Position numbers and translations under genes: made by a program. Of a stretch of DNA of 64,000 nucleotides, positions 33,330 to 45,514 are shown one piece after another. The notes beneath the pieces were generated by a model. It was not told the DNA's origin. It saw only the letters and a program-made list of their open reading frames with translations, and ran no database searches. How positions within the stretch are numbered: the first letter of the stretch is position 1; each line of letters starts with the position of its first letter. The stretch is from Platerodrilus igneus (lineage: Eukaryota; Arthropoda; Insecta; Coleoptera; Lycidae), in contig JARFIW010000968.1 in NCBI GenBank assembly GCA_036346225.1, positions 1,674,001 through 1,738,000 on the forward strand, written 5' to 3'.

Positions 33330-33552
33330 TAGTTTTTTTCTGAGATCTTTTTGATTTTAAACGGACCTAAATTTCTGGGTGCCGTTTTGTGTCGTTAACT
33401 TTTTGAATTTTTTTCATAGACAGTTAGCCCTACTGCGTATTTATTTATATTGGTGTTTTTATTGCGGGTTTTTGTAATACGTTCCTTATCTTTGTATAAT
33501 TTATTTTTGACTTTATTGTAAATAATTTTTAATTTTTTTTTGTGGTCTTTGG
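33330..33552 (-). pseudogene. Integrase C-terminal fragment (gypsy-type)
   Basis: Reads DHKKKLKIIYNKVKNKLYKD, KERITKTRNKN, KYAVGLTVYEKN and, after a stop, GPFKIKKISE, the GPY/F-type end of gypsy integrases. It begins only a few bases after the adjoining LTR, so all of gag, protease, RT, RNase H and the integrase core are missing from this unit. Continuity with env downstream follows the normal pol-env order. Confidence 0.7.
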
Positions 33553-33554
33553 CC

Positions 33555-34099
33555 AGTTAAGGTTCGGGCCTTTGGAGCGGTGTTTTTAAAAAACGTTTCC
33601 AAACTCTTAAGAACTTTATTTATCTTAAAACAGAAATTAACATGGAATTTTGAATAACTGTAAAATATAACTTTAATTCGAAAACATTTAATTAATTGTA
33701 ATAAGGTGAGTAGCTTGAACAATGAAGTATGGAGTTTGAAGACTCACTGCCTGGGTCTTGAGCTTTCGGGCTTTTTATAATAACTTGCCCCTCACATGGC
33801 TGTGGGAACTTGCAGATCTCACGTCTGCTTTTCTCTTAATTCTACACTTTATTACATTGTAACAATCTTATTTATAGGTAATTGCGGTATGTTAACCGTC
33901 TGTGACCTGCCACCTGCAGTATCACTGCCCTCTCGAATACAAAGTTGCATATCCGTTCTCATGAACTGTTAATAACCTGTCTGGGTTATCTTTGTACTAC
34001 ATTGTTGCAATTAACTTATAATTTATTTAACAATTTCTAATAATTCCTATTAGATTCAATATATTCAATATATATTGGTAAATTGGGGGATACATAACT
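33555..34099 (-). repeat. Gypsy/errantivirus-type LTR, 5' side of env unit
   Basis: Minus-strand AGTTATGTATCCCCC at 34099 to ...CCTTAACT at 33555. It contains GAGATCTGCAAGTTCCCACA and a poly(A)-like AATAAAG, and is homologous to 31317-31887. The four bases outside the two LTRs are GGCG and TGCG, so a perfect target duplication is not present. Immediately downstream is integrase coding rather than a recognisable primer-binding site. Confidence 0.6.
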
Positions 34100-36063
34100 G
34101 GCGTACTGTTGAAATACTTCTTTATTATAGTATATATCATAATGGTTGCAGAAACCTGAGTGTTCTAATGTTAATTCGAGGGGTGTAAAGTTAGTTTGTA
34201 ACGGGCATTTTTAATCGTTTAACATTTTACGCTTTTTCTCAATTAGTAAATACCTTTCTGCAATTACTATTTCTATATTTTATATTTATTAACTCCTTGG
34301 GCAAATGCGTCGTATAAATTTAGTTCCTTATGTGAATATACAAGTCTAGATAATAGGCGATAAGCGGTTGTAATAGCGACGAGTTTATATAAACAGATGA
34401 GAGGGGAGTTGTAGTTTGTGCTTCGTTCCTATATATTGATTACGTTAAAAATACTGTTTCCTTGTTGCTTTACTAATTGTGTTTTGAGTTGAGTTTTCTT
34501 GTGAAGTAAAGTTGTTTATTTACTGTAGAGCAGTCGCAGTTTGTTCTTAGTTCCTAGATAATAATTACGTTAAAAATGCTGTTTCCTTTTTGCTTTGAAA
34601 ATAGTGTAGTTCTGATGGCGATTGAAATAGTATGTTTTATAGGCGAACGTGTTTGGTCGACGCACGTGTGTTTTAAGGTCATTGACTGACGGTTTTACTG
34701 ATACGCGTAGCTTTACTAATTGTTTTTTTTGTTGCTTTTCTGTTGAAAATAAAAGTAGTAGAGCTTGTTAAACTCGAGACACGTGTGCTTTACGGAACAT
34801 TTGACGGACGGTTTTATTTGTTTACGCGTACCTTACTAATTGTCTTTAGTCGTTTTTCTTGTGAGATAAATGTTTTAAGAAACATTTGACGGACTCGCTT
34901 TAGTGATACACGTGCTTGACCCGTTATGGTTTTTTTAGTTGTCTTGTCTTTTGATATTTAAACGGTGTGTGCGATCTAGTTTCGCGGTCCTTTTTCTTCG
35001 CAGAGTAGCGCATACTTTGGATTATTTAAATACAGTGATACTGTAGTTTCTGAATTTTCTAACGACAAAGAATCTAAAATAGATCATTACTTGCGCCAAT
35101 TTCGTTATTTGCGAAATATGGCAGATTGCCGGCTTACAAAGGTATTGTTTGAAGTTTCTCACTGCTTATTGGGATGTTTATGAAAATAATATACATCTGG
35201 TCCCAGTTGAAATTAAACTAGTGCTACAGAATATTTCGAAATTATTGTCTTAGGAAATAGAATTTATCAAGGCTACATAGTTCCGACGCGTGATAATGTC
35301 TGCTGCTAACACCAGTGAAATACGTAGGTGTGATTAGTGTAACGTGTGATAAGTTCCATCAACACCCTCACAGTCAAGGGTGAAGTGCTTCGTTAGTGCA
35401 GGACATCGTTGAATCCCACACTTCCGTTGCAAGGAAGCGTTGCTGAAGGACTTTTGTAAGTTGAACTATTTCCTACTGGTTATTACTTTAAATATCTATT
35501 CGTTGCTTTACCATATCTTTGTCGTTCTGATACCTTTTACAATAGACTTGCATGCTATTTTAAAACATAGAAAAAAAAAGAAAGAAAGAAAAATCAATAC
35601 TACTGAATTACTCATACCAATGGTGTCTTATCTATTTATCTTTTGTAAACATTTTGTCTGATTTATGTTTAATTGGTGTGTGAGGAAACGTTTCTGCTAC
35701 TCCCCAATATTACCTCACTTTGTACTAAACATTTGTCTGTATTGCTTTTACCGTTGTTATATTATATAGATTATCTAAACAGTTTTTTTTTTACATTCTA
35801 CCAAGTACTGAATAACTTAGACTATGCATTGCTGCTATGCTTTTTCTTTATTTCAGGTTTGCAGGACTAATCTTTTTTATTGCAGGTTTCTAATTTCTAA
35901 TTTCTAATTTCTTTTATTGCAGGTACTGTTACTAACTCCTTACCGCCGCATACATCATAGGTCAGTCTGCTTTCTACAACCCCCCCTACTCTCCGATTGA
36001 GCCCGGTCATTTCTTTGATTTTCTTGGTGTTACGTACGGCTACGAGCCAACGTAGCATAAATT
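34100..36063 (+). repeat. LTR-like region upstream of a tRNA-Lys-type primer site
   Basis: No long coding frame. Its right edge precedes a primer-binding site on the plus strand, so the 3' part is probably LTR or leader in the opposite orientation to the gag-pol piece. About 34430-34930 holds imperfect internal repeats: TTTACTAATTGT at about 34468, 34711 and 34834 (as CTTACTAATTGTC), ACATTTGACGGAC twice, and CACGTGTG/ACACGTGC variants. The left boundary of the LTR was not found. Confidence 0.4.
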
Positions 36064-36078
36064 TGGCGCCCAACGTGG
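36064..36078 (+). other. Primer-binding site, tRNA-Lys type
   Basis: TGGCGCCCAACGTGG matches the first 15 bases of the tRNA-Lys1,2-type primer-binding site used by several retroviruses and LTR elements, as I recall it. It lies on the strand opposite to the neighbouring integrase reading, so it marks a different element joined here. Confidence 0.6.
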
Positions 36079-36109
36079 CTGCCACGGGAAAAAAACGTAA
36101 CAAGTTGAG

Positions 36110-39100
36110 GAATGAATTGTATTGTTATAAACAATTAGGGCGTATGACATTAAATTGGTGATTGGTTTCTTTTTATATATTAATCTTAACAGTCTGATTT
36201 GTTCTAATAACGTTAAGTGTAATCGTTCAATCAATACGTTTGATTCCGGGTGACTTTCTGTTATGAAATGAATATTTATTTTATGGAGTTCTAAGGTATT
36301 TTGTATGGTTTCGTTTCTGAATTCGCTTCCATTATCTAAAGTTATTGATTCAAATGTACTCTAAAATATAAAGTACTGTAAAAATCTTTGGGTTACATCA
36401 ATACCGTTTTTTGAATAATAGGTATCGCTTGGCCTACTTTTGTGGATGCGTTTACGATTGATAAAAAGTTTTGGGCTTCTACTATCAAAGTGTCTGCATG
36501 TAATTTTTAAAAAAGTTTGTCGGGTGTTTTGGTTAGCATTAATGGTACCTTGGTGGTGATCTGTCGTATTTTGCTCTGTTATATAGTTCTCATTGATTAA
36601 TAAAATCCGTAGTTAATTCCTTCATGTTTTTAAAATAATATCTTATGAGTTGTTTTAAGGTTTCGTTTATTCCACGATGATTGGTTTTACCTCCGTATTG
36701 GTTTTGAATTACCTCGTTTATTTCGTCTGGGTCCATCTAAAGTTATTAATTTTCGTGTACATCTGATTATCTCGGGTCCTGAATTATTAAACAGTCGAAT
36801 ATATAATTGAGAAAATCTTTTGTACAAATGTTCCGTTGTGAAATAAAAGTAAAAACTTTTTTCTCCGGGGTATATATTTTTAAAATTTTAATTATTTGCT
36901 TCTCGTTGTCATCTTTCGTTATCTGAATTTAATATAGTTTTCTATTGTCTGATTTTGTATATTTTACCAGTTCAGGGTTGGTTAAAACTTCGGTAATTAT
37001 AAATTGATTCGGTTTCGTATCTATTGCTTCGTTTAGAATTTTAATTGCAGTTTTTGATTCGTCACTTTGCGTTGAATGTATAGGCTCCATTTCTTCAGGT
37101 TCTTTCCTCATCTCTGTTTTATCAACATTTCTTATAACTGACTCTGTCTCTATGGCGTTGAGTTGTATTCTGCTTAATGCGTCCGCATTATTGTTATACA
37201 TTCCTTTCTTGTATATGATCTCGTAGTCATACTCTTACAATCTAATTCTCCATCTCTGTAATTTTGAGTTTGGTTCTTTGAAGTTACATAACCATACTAG
37301 TGGTTTATGGTCTGTGTAAATATATAAAATTTCCTTCCATAAACGTATGGTCTGAAATATTTTGTTGCCCAAATTATGGCTAATAATTCTTTCTCAATAG
37401 TACTGTACTTCTGTTCCGTTTCATTTAACGTTCGTGATGCGTAGCTGATTGGTTTATCGTTACCTACTTTTTCTTGACTTATACTGCGCCTAAAGCAACG
37501 TTGGACGAATCTGTTGTTAATATAAATGGTTTTGAGAAGTCAGGGTATTCTAATACAGGGTGATTCGTAAAAATGCACTTAATTTTTACTGCTTTAATAA
37601 ATTCCGGTGTGTGTTCGATTTTATTAACTTTCTTTAAACAATTGGTTAATGGTTTGGTTATTTGTGCGTAACCTTTTATAAATTTTCTGTAATATCCGCT
37701 GAGTCCTAAAAATCCTTTTACCTTTTTGTTGGTTTTGTTTTGTTTGGGTTAGGCATTAAACCCCTTGTGGCGTTATGATGTGTCCTAAAAATGCTACTCC
37801 TTCTTGCAAGAATTTGCTTTTTTCCAATTGTACTTTAAAGCGGACTTTTCTTAAACGTTCAAAAACTTCTCTTAGTCTTTCGATGTGTTCAGTGAGTGAT
37901 GTTGAATATACGGTTATGTCGTTCAGATACATAAGGCATTTTTCGTTGTGTATTCCTCTCAAAATATTATCCATAACCCTCTGAAAAGTGGCGGGTGCGT
38001 TCTATAAGCCAAACGGCATGCGTTTGCATTCATAGTGTCCTCTGGGTGTACTGAAAGCTGTTTTGGTTGTGTCTTTCTCGTTCATTTCCACTTGGTGGTA
38101 TCCTAAGGCGAGATCTAATGTCGAAAAATATCGACATTTTCCTAGTTTGTCGAATATCTCGGTGATATTTGGTAGTGGGTACTTATCGTCTACAGTCTTC
38201 TCGCTGAGTTTTCTGTAATTGATAACCGTTCGGTATTTGCGTTTGCCTGAGGCATCTAGTTTCTTCGGTACAATTAATACGGGGCTGCTCCATGGTGAGT
38301 TCGAATGTTGAATGATATCTTGATTTAATAAGTCTGCTACCTGTCTATCTGCGTCTTCTTGACTTGCTTGAGGTAGTCTATATGCTTTGGTGAAAATCGG
38401 TTTATCATCTGTTAGTTCAATGCTATGTTTGACTGTGTTAGTGAAAGTTAAAGGTATTCCTTCACAATGAAATATATCTCAGTATTCAAAACATAAGTCC
38501 TTTATTGCTCTCTTCTCTTCTGTGTTAATATTGTCATCGAAACGAATGTTGATTAAATTTTTTTTACCATTTTATCGTGTTTTGTGGGGTTGGAACTACT
38601 TTCAGGGTTTTCGTTTTCCATTTCACTAAAATTCACTTATTCCACTTCGATCGGTGTTGTTAAATATACTTCTATGGGGTAATCGTTTGAGTTTAAAATT
38701 GTCGTGGTGGCGTAATTGTCTTTTATGTGTACCAACGCGGTGGGTGTTTCTATTCCTTGAAGTGACATGTGATTTATTATACCTATGTCGCCTTATGAAT
38801 TTACTAAGACTATTATTTGCTTTTCTGTCCTAGGTTGGATTGTGTACCTTTGATAGGTTTGAATGTTGCTGTTTTGAAATTTAATTGGAATTTGTCCGTT
38901 GTTCTTAATAATAGGTTTTTTTATATCGATATTCGCTCCTAGTTTTCTGAAAAGTTCCATTCCTATTAGTCCGTTGTATTTATCGTTAATTCAAAAATGC
39001 AAAATTTATGTTTCATTTTTACGTTAAAAGTTTTTGGTAAGGGTATGTTTGCAATAAATCGGTGTAGTGTCGTTTTGTGTGCTGTTCTGATTTTGAAAGG

Positions 39101-39300
39101 TTCTCTTTCTATAAAATTTATATAATGTTGCTACACGGTTTTGGGTCAAATTATAGTTTTGAAAATCCTGTATTGATTAATAATTTGATTTCCGCGTGGG
39201 GTATTTCTATATAGGGTAAAATATGTTGATTAATATTGTTTAGATTTATTACGTCTGATCGTATTTTATTTGGTTCAGCTGAAAATTTGAGCACGCATTT
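36110..39300 (-). pseudogene. Gypsy (Ty3) pol: protease, RT, RNase H, integrase
   Basis: Protease region degenerate (LIGMELFRKLGANIDI, about 38.95 kb). RT is well kept from about 38.5 to 37.75 kb: FTKAYRLPQASQEDADRQV, SSPVLIVPKKLDASGK, LDLALGYHQVEM, RMPFGL then an in-frame TAG, NAPATFQRVMD, and YLND where YLDD is expected. RNase [33 protein letters not shown] and NNNADALSRIQLN, with a frameshift. Integrase: DNGSEFRNETI with the second Asp, HPESN...ERLHLTLLE with the Glu, then MSYALIVYNNTIHSST, where it stops against foreign sequence at about 36.11 kb. The enzyme set would reverse-transcribe and integrate the element; the polymerase Asp loss alone would disable it. Confidence 0.88.
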
Positions 39301-39527
39301 TCTTCATCGTCCTCTTCGTAATTTTCGTAAGGTTTGTTGCATTTGTAATTTTCTGAATAATTTGTTTCATCGTCTCTACTTGGTTTCGCATAATTATCTG
39401 TCTTGATTGTTAAATTCTTTTACTTCTTGGTTAAATAGTTTCTCGAAAGTGAAGTTTCGTTTTTAGGTATAATCGGGTTTAATTTGAGATATTTTAGTGT
39501 TCTGTCTGGTGTTACTAAATGAAGTGT

Positions 39528-40205
39528 TCATAGGGTTTCTTTGTAATAATTATTGGAGTTGTTATTACTCGTCATGGATGCATTTCTGTTAGAATTTACG
39601 CCGAATGTTTGCCATGTTTGATTTGCGTTCTGATTGTATTTAGGTGTAAATGCCGGTTTTATAAAGCCCGAATTTAATCTTGGTTTTCGAAATTGATTGC
39701 TGGAATTTGTATTATTAAAGTTTGGGTTGTTAATTCTTTGTTGGTTTATTGGTGCGTTAAATGATGTAAATTTAAGTTGTGTTGGTATTTGTTTCACGGC
39801 TTGAATCGTTTTAATTGGTAGGTAATTTTTGTTGGAGTTAGGATTGTAAATCCGGTTTCTGTAATACATCACGTTTTCTTCTTCTACAATTAAATTCATT
39901 ACTTCTTCTAAATTTTGGGAATTTCGAAATCGTATCCTGTCCGATAATTGCGCGGGGAACGCGTTTATATAAGTGTCTAAAGCCATCTCATCGTACATTT
40001 TAATTTTTATTAGACGTATGTTTTAATCGGGTTCCTCGAGTTTTAATTTGGTTATAATTAAACTTCGCACGTCTTGACATCGCATACCAAATTGGTGTGG
40101 TGATTGATTAGTTTCCATTCGTAGGAAGTCCCTTTCTATACATCTCACACGGGTCCGTTTTAATACCGGGATCCTCCCGGGAACAAATTCCAACGCTCAC
40201 TCAGG
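39528..40205 (-). pseudogene. Gypsy/errantivirus gag
   Basis: Upstream part reads FLRMETNQSPHQFGMRCQ and VRSLIITKLKLEEPD, a TAA follows, then MYDEMALDTYINAFPAQLSD, RIRFRNSQNLEEVMNLIVEE and an Asn-rich tail (NNTNSSNQFRKPRLN) ending near 39528. The LD-YI...L...EEEN block is typical of errantivirus gag. The 5' end extends into the right inverted-repeat arm, with no clean ATG identified. Gag would form the particle shell. One internal stop. Confidence 0.7.
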
Positions 40206-42100
40206 TCAGCAGTCCTCTCCCATTGATAGACGGATATAAAGCAACCATTAACTGCTAACCGCATAATTTTTTCAATAGAAAGTCAGATAAATGTTCAAAA
40301 AAAGGTGTATACTAATAATGAAAATACTTACAAAAGTTAAATACTAAAGGTATCAAATATTTTGTCAAAATACCTGTCAAAATGGCACAAAATGTGCACC
40401 CCCAAAATTCTGTCGTTAGGGTACAATTTTTTTCCGATCACGCAATCTGATGATTTACTATAGGTTCGATGCTTCGGTTTCAAATGTGTTGTTCGCGTCA
40501 AAGTACGTTTTACTGATTTTTTTCAACTTCTGTAACAATGTATGTAATTATAAAGTGCTTCTCTTGATTACTCTAAAAATTTTGTTCGCCTCAAGTAACA
40601 CAAATGAACTCTTAGCCACTTTGTTCGTTTCTCGTGAACCGATAAATACCCATGATAAGAATTGAAACCCATAGAAAAATGATAAGAATTGAAAATAAAC
40701 ATTTTCGAATAATATAGGGTTACCTGAGTGCATCTGTTTAATTTTTTCTGAAATATGTATCAAGTAAACCTTTAAACTCATAAACCATATGACGTATACA
40801 AGCATTATTGAATACAAACTTTATTGTGTAATATACATTACAACTATCATTTTAGATACCATTATCAGGTTCAAAAGTTCGATGAATTGATTGAGCAAAT
40901 TGGCCAAGTGTTTTTACTAAGGCGTTTTATCTTAATTTCTTCATATCTTATGCCTTATACCTTTATCTCACGTAAGTAAATAAGATTAAAAAGTGTACTT
41001 GTAATTATGTCAGGGTGCAGTTCAACTCGCCACCTGTGACCCATTACATTTTACTGATACTTTTGAAGTATGACACGTCTTGTTAGAACAACAGTTGACG
41101 GTTTACTATGAGTATTTTTTCAGTAACACCGCACCCTTAGCTTCGCTGACAACACATGTTCTGATGCTAATTAGTTTTTGCACATTTACGATATCGACAT
41201 AGTAACGGTAATGCAAGTATGATTCGTTAACCGCACGTGTACATCGTACAGTTAAGGGCAGGCCAGGTAAAACACGCTGCAACGTGTTTGTTTAGTCGGA
41301 GATAGATTGCTTTTAGTTTGCTTTACTGTATAAAGTTTAGCTGAGAAAAGGTATTTTCAGTAACGAACAACGCTCCTAAAAATAAGTTTCCCTTACGTGA
41401 AGCGTAGTTACCTTACCTCGAGAATGATAAGAAAGAGGGTAAGATGTAGCTCATATTTAGAAGGACCATTTAGTTTTTAATTTCCTTTATACTATAGTAA
41501 AGCAATTGAGTGAGAAATACTTTAATTTACAGTTATTTATAATAATTAAAATTAGAATCATCGCAAGAAATAGCGACGGCAACGATGTTGTTACAGGCGA
41601 ATGAGTCGTTAGAATGTTAAATTTTGAATTGCCCAGAAGGACAGGAATTCCATAACAAGTTGAGGGTGCACCGGCTAACTGCAATGGTGCTGGAGTGATA
41701 TCCTATAGAAACAAATAAAAACTTTAAAACAAAATTGCTAAATATCAGGATAAAGTATTGCAATTGTAAGCTATATTATCAATGACATTTACATTAAAAG
41801 GCTTTTTATTTATTAAATCAATAGATGCCAACAAGTTTAGTCTAGAGATAATTATCTGGAAGACGAGTATTTCTAGTGGATCCAAATTGTTTCGGCTTCT
41901 TGGTAAAATGGAGTTCTTTTCACGCTATACTATGTTTTAGGCAAAAAAAAGCAACCATTTTCTTCTCACTGCGTCACCCAAATCTATTTGAGTACAAGCA
42001 TCATAACATTCGTATTGTAAACAAGGACACACAAAGAATTTTAAACATAAACCAATTCACTTTCGATTAGTTCTAATATTAACGATTTAATTATGCTAAT
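40140..42100 (-). repeat. Right arm of the long inverted repeat
   Basis: Inverted counterpart of 28500-30480. It contains, on the minus strand, CAGTTAGCCGGTGCACCCTC (about 41670), the conserved arm frames, a poly(A)-like AATAAAG (about 40815) and GGTTAGCAGTTAATGGTTGC (about 40245), and runs into gag. In this arm the order upstream region then gag-pol is as expected for one element. Confidence 0.8.
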
Positions 42101-42639
42101 TTAAAGCACGTCATGAACCTTTTCAATAAAATTCTGATATTCAAGTTTTTTACATTTCATATAATTAACACTATCTCTAACAATGAGGGTGAATGTTTTA
42201 AAATTTAGTCAATACTTAATTTAACAAACTTCATGCATATACGTCCCCAACAAACCAATAAAAAGGATTTATAGCTAACTATTAAACTTACAATTGGATC
42301 TTCGTGCAAATAAAGAATTCTATAGAGACAAGGTTCAGTACATGTTCCGTCGGGTATATCATTTCCATTCTCTATTGGTTTGGAACCAGTCCATCCCAAA
42401 TTCTAATTTAACTAATTTAACTTCCAATACCTGATTTTATAGTCAAAAGAATTTACTGAACTACCCCCTCAACGGTCACCTTCACATATGTTTTCGTCTC
42501 CAACTCGCAATTGATTAATTAATTGTAGCTATTTGTTGTCTAGCTCTCGTCCTTTTATCTTATTTTCATGATTTCAAAAGGTGTGTCATTGTATCACCGT
42601 CCTCATAATGAACTTACTTGCATCACGCGAAAAATTTGT

Positions 42640-43090
42640 GATTTCATATGCTTTGATACGTCAGCATATTTATCATAATGCAATTCGGTTCATTGTATTT
42701 TAATATATGTCTGGTTAGAGTCTCTGCAACATATTTGTGAATTCTACTAAGTCATCGTCTGTACTTAAGTGATTAACCTACACTGTAATGAAATTCCTGT
42801 TATCTTGTCCGGGGGTGCCTTTGTGTTATAACCACATTTGTTTTCCTGTAATGTTAATTTTGCTTAATTCTACTAAAAATTGAAAAAGCTCTCTTATTTT
42901 GGATGTAATTATTGTATAAACATGCATATTGATAATCCCATTGTTATTTGCTCCTATAATTATTCTAAAAGCTGTCTTAAAGTAACATGACCACGCTTTG
43001 AAAATTCTCTATCGTAATTAGTCTGTTTACACAAACTACTTACAGTAATTGTTCGTGCTTTATCGTTGTATACAACTTCGAAACACATAA
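42640..43090 (-). repeat. Diverged relative of the copy A/B repeat family
   Basis: Reverse complement resembles about 7200-7440 of copy B: TTTAAGACAGCTT...ATAATTATA, AATAAGAGAGCTTTTTCAA and GACAGTGTAG...GACG-TG...TTAGTAGAATTCAC. Agreement is only about 65-70%. It continues into the right arm, linking that arm to the A/B family. Confidence 0.45.
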
Positions 43091-43983
43091 TATTGAGAAC
43101 TGTTTTCCTTTTTGCGGTTTTAAATTAATTTATTGACCAACCGTGTATTACACAAAAAATATTACTACGGTTTTGTGATACTAATGAATAATTTTGCCTG
43201 GCATTGGGAAAGTAATTCGAGCATAGTGAATGAAAGTCAATGTAAAATTGTTGGTTATTTTGCAAAAAAGAAGCCCTTGACCGGTTTCGCTGTTGTTGTA
43301 GCTCGTCATATGAACGCATCTCTTTCTGCAAAACAACCAACGAAGTTCTTGAATTGTACACAAATCATAGTGTATTTATAAGTTAAAAATTTTTCTAATG
43401 CGCCCTCTATACTCGAATGTAGACAACTAACCATCGGTAACTTTTTCAAGTCTCCGACATTATAGCATAGATGGCATTGCCAGACAAAATTTTAATAACT
43501 AGCCAAAAAACAAAATGAAAATAAAAATAAACAAATGACCGATTACCTATTTAACACTGGTGGATTTTTATTAATCATAAGCATTTACGGAATTATCAGA
43601 ACTCGCATGGTGTGGCATATTGTTAGCTTTTAGCTGTATAGTGAAGTGAAAACTTAAATTTAAAAACTTTTAAAACTTAATTTACCCCTAAACTGCTTAG
43701 TTTAGTTTAGTAAGTAATAATATATTAAAACTAAAAAAGATGCACGTAAACAATAAACGGTACACCAAGGGGTCCTTAGAGAAAGTTATAAATGAGATTT
43801 TTAAATGGTGCAACGAATTTCTATGCAGCTAGAAAAGAAGTATAATATACATACAACAAACGCTGCATGATTATCTTAAAGATTTTCGATGTTTCTATCG
43901 AAATGGAGGATGACAAAAATATGGGCAATACGTAACAGCAAGTTGTAATACCTATAAAAAATTTTGATAAATTTTTTGTTTCA
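43091..43983. other. Unassigned sequence
   Basis: Short frames on both strands (43125-43381) have no recognisable domain. Nothing else seen. Confidence 0.45.
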
Positions 43984-44680
43984 ATGGCTAAAAAGATAAG
44001 TAAACATGGACCTTTATTTCCTTCCAATATGAGAACAATATTTGCTGTCCCATTGAGCTGCGGGAAGACCAATGCATTGATATCGTTAATTTTACACGAG
44101 AGCGGACTTTGATTTCAAAATCTTTATGTGATTTCGAAAAGCCTATACTAATTTAAATATGAAGCGTTAAGAAGTGTATTCGAACCCTTAAAGGAAGAAA
44201 TTGGTTATCACGAGTAAGAAAATTACAATGATTCAATAGGGCTTGCATATACCAAAGAAGATTCTATTACAATGCTTAACGACATACCTGTAAACGAACA
44301 AAGCAAGATTACAGATTTTTTTTCTTTTGGTAGGCATAAAAACATTGATTGCTTTTACTTATGTTAAACGTACTCTAGCGCCTTGAAGCGCCTTGAAACA
44401 TTTTACTATGGTAGCAATATGATGCGAACCTTAGTCATATATTTTTGAATCATATAAACGGTGACGTACCATCCTACAAACTTAAACAAATGTGTTTACT
44501 GTGCTGGAATGGAAAAGATTCGAAACACTATTTTATAACTATTGTGAAAGACTGATATAGAGAGCGATGTAGGAAAAATTTCGACAAGTATATAAATATC
44601 GGGGAAAATGTAAATGATTAGTTTGATCCAGACCCCGATAATGACGGATATTAAAGAATTTATCGCAAATAAGCACAAGC
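43984..44680 (+). pseudogene. Polinton packaging ATPase, copy 2
   Basis: From ATG 43984: MAKKISKHGPLFPSNMRTIF then VPLSCGKTNALISLI, homologous to copy 1's GPSNCGKTN but with the P-loop glycine lost. Next come FQNLYVISKSLY, FEPLKEEIGYHE, FFSFGRHKNIDCFYLC, and scraps down to about 44680. Several stops and frameshifts. Same strand and gene order (ATPase then 'DPNEL'-type protein) as in copy 1, inverted overall. Confidence 0.7.
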
Positions 44681-44689
44681 TCCACCTGT

Positions 44690-45484
44690 TGCAAGACGCC
44701 GTGCGAAAAAAATTCGTGGAGCATTAAAAAGGGTATGTTACTTCTCAACAAGAATTCAAAGAAACGAGCAGGCAGTTGCTCGAACCGTTGCAAGCCACCG
44801 CATCCCATCTACAAGGCATTTTTGAAACAATGCTAAAACTTTTAAAAAAGATTAAGTCGAAATCAATGATAATAATTTAAAATAATTTAAACAATTAATT
44901 CCAGTAGAGTCTACATCTTTACTATGTGGACTTGCAGTCTGGAACTGAAGACGAATATATAGATAAATTAATTTATAGAGCAAAGTATAATGCCAAAACT
45001 GACGAATTGGATATATAACCTTAAATAATATGATTTATCCTGGCACTAAAGGTCTATATAATCTGCAAGTTTTTAAAAACATTAGTCCTGAAGTTGGAGA
45101 TTTCAATTTAGACGAACTCAAACATGATCAAATCAGCATCGATTTTCAGAAGAAACTCAGCCCATACACATTACTGGATTTATATGAGTTTGCAACAAAT
45201 CACAAGAAGTTTTGAAAACTATATGCTAAAAAATCTAACTGAATTTCCGGAAAAAGCCTAAAAAACACAACAAAAGAGAAAAGGTGTTGCATATTCTCAA
45301 CGGTTTTTACAAAAGATTAAACTCTAATCGTGTACTGTACGACTATTGTAACAATATACACGAACTGGTGACTCGACTAAAATTAACGATTACCTGTAAT
45401 CATGCTGGAAACACTAGCGAAGAAAAAATAAACAAAACGGTATCCATAATAGAAGAGTTGAGAAAAGAAAGTATAACACAGTAA
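44690..45484 (+). pseudogene. Conserved Polinton hypothetical, copy 2
   Basis: Pieces in order: a helix QQEFKETSRQLLEPLQATAS, TEDEYIDKLIYRAKYNAKTD, YPGTKGLYNLQVF, SPYTLLDLYEF and, after a frame change, LYDYCNNIHELVTRL, HAGNTSEE and IEELRKESITQ ending at TAA 45482-45484. It parallels the copy-1 protein at 20281-21250 (GLYELLF, DPNELVDRLRLL, AGHTGHSNE, IEELREAKVIR). Broken by two or more frameshifts. Confidence 0.65.
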
Positions 45485-45514
45485 CCTAAATAAAAAAATA
45501 CCAAGTTTAAAAAT

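Noticed and set aside
35078..35190. Plus-strand stretch reading YLRQFRYLRNMADCRLTK, recalling C-terminal ends of non-LTR retrotransposon polyproteins
   Set aside because: Only about 35 codons and no RT or endonuclease nearby; resemblance too weak to annotate.
37551..37570. ACAGGGTGATTC, like the left end of the element at 11128
   Set aside because: Falls within gypsy RNase H coding with no inverted partner nearby; coincidence.
44496..44808. Minus-strand frames (60 and 89 codons)
   Set aside because: Antisense to the Polinton-2 ATPase and hypothetical gene; no domain.
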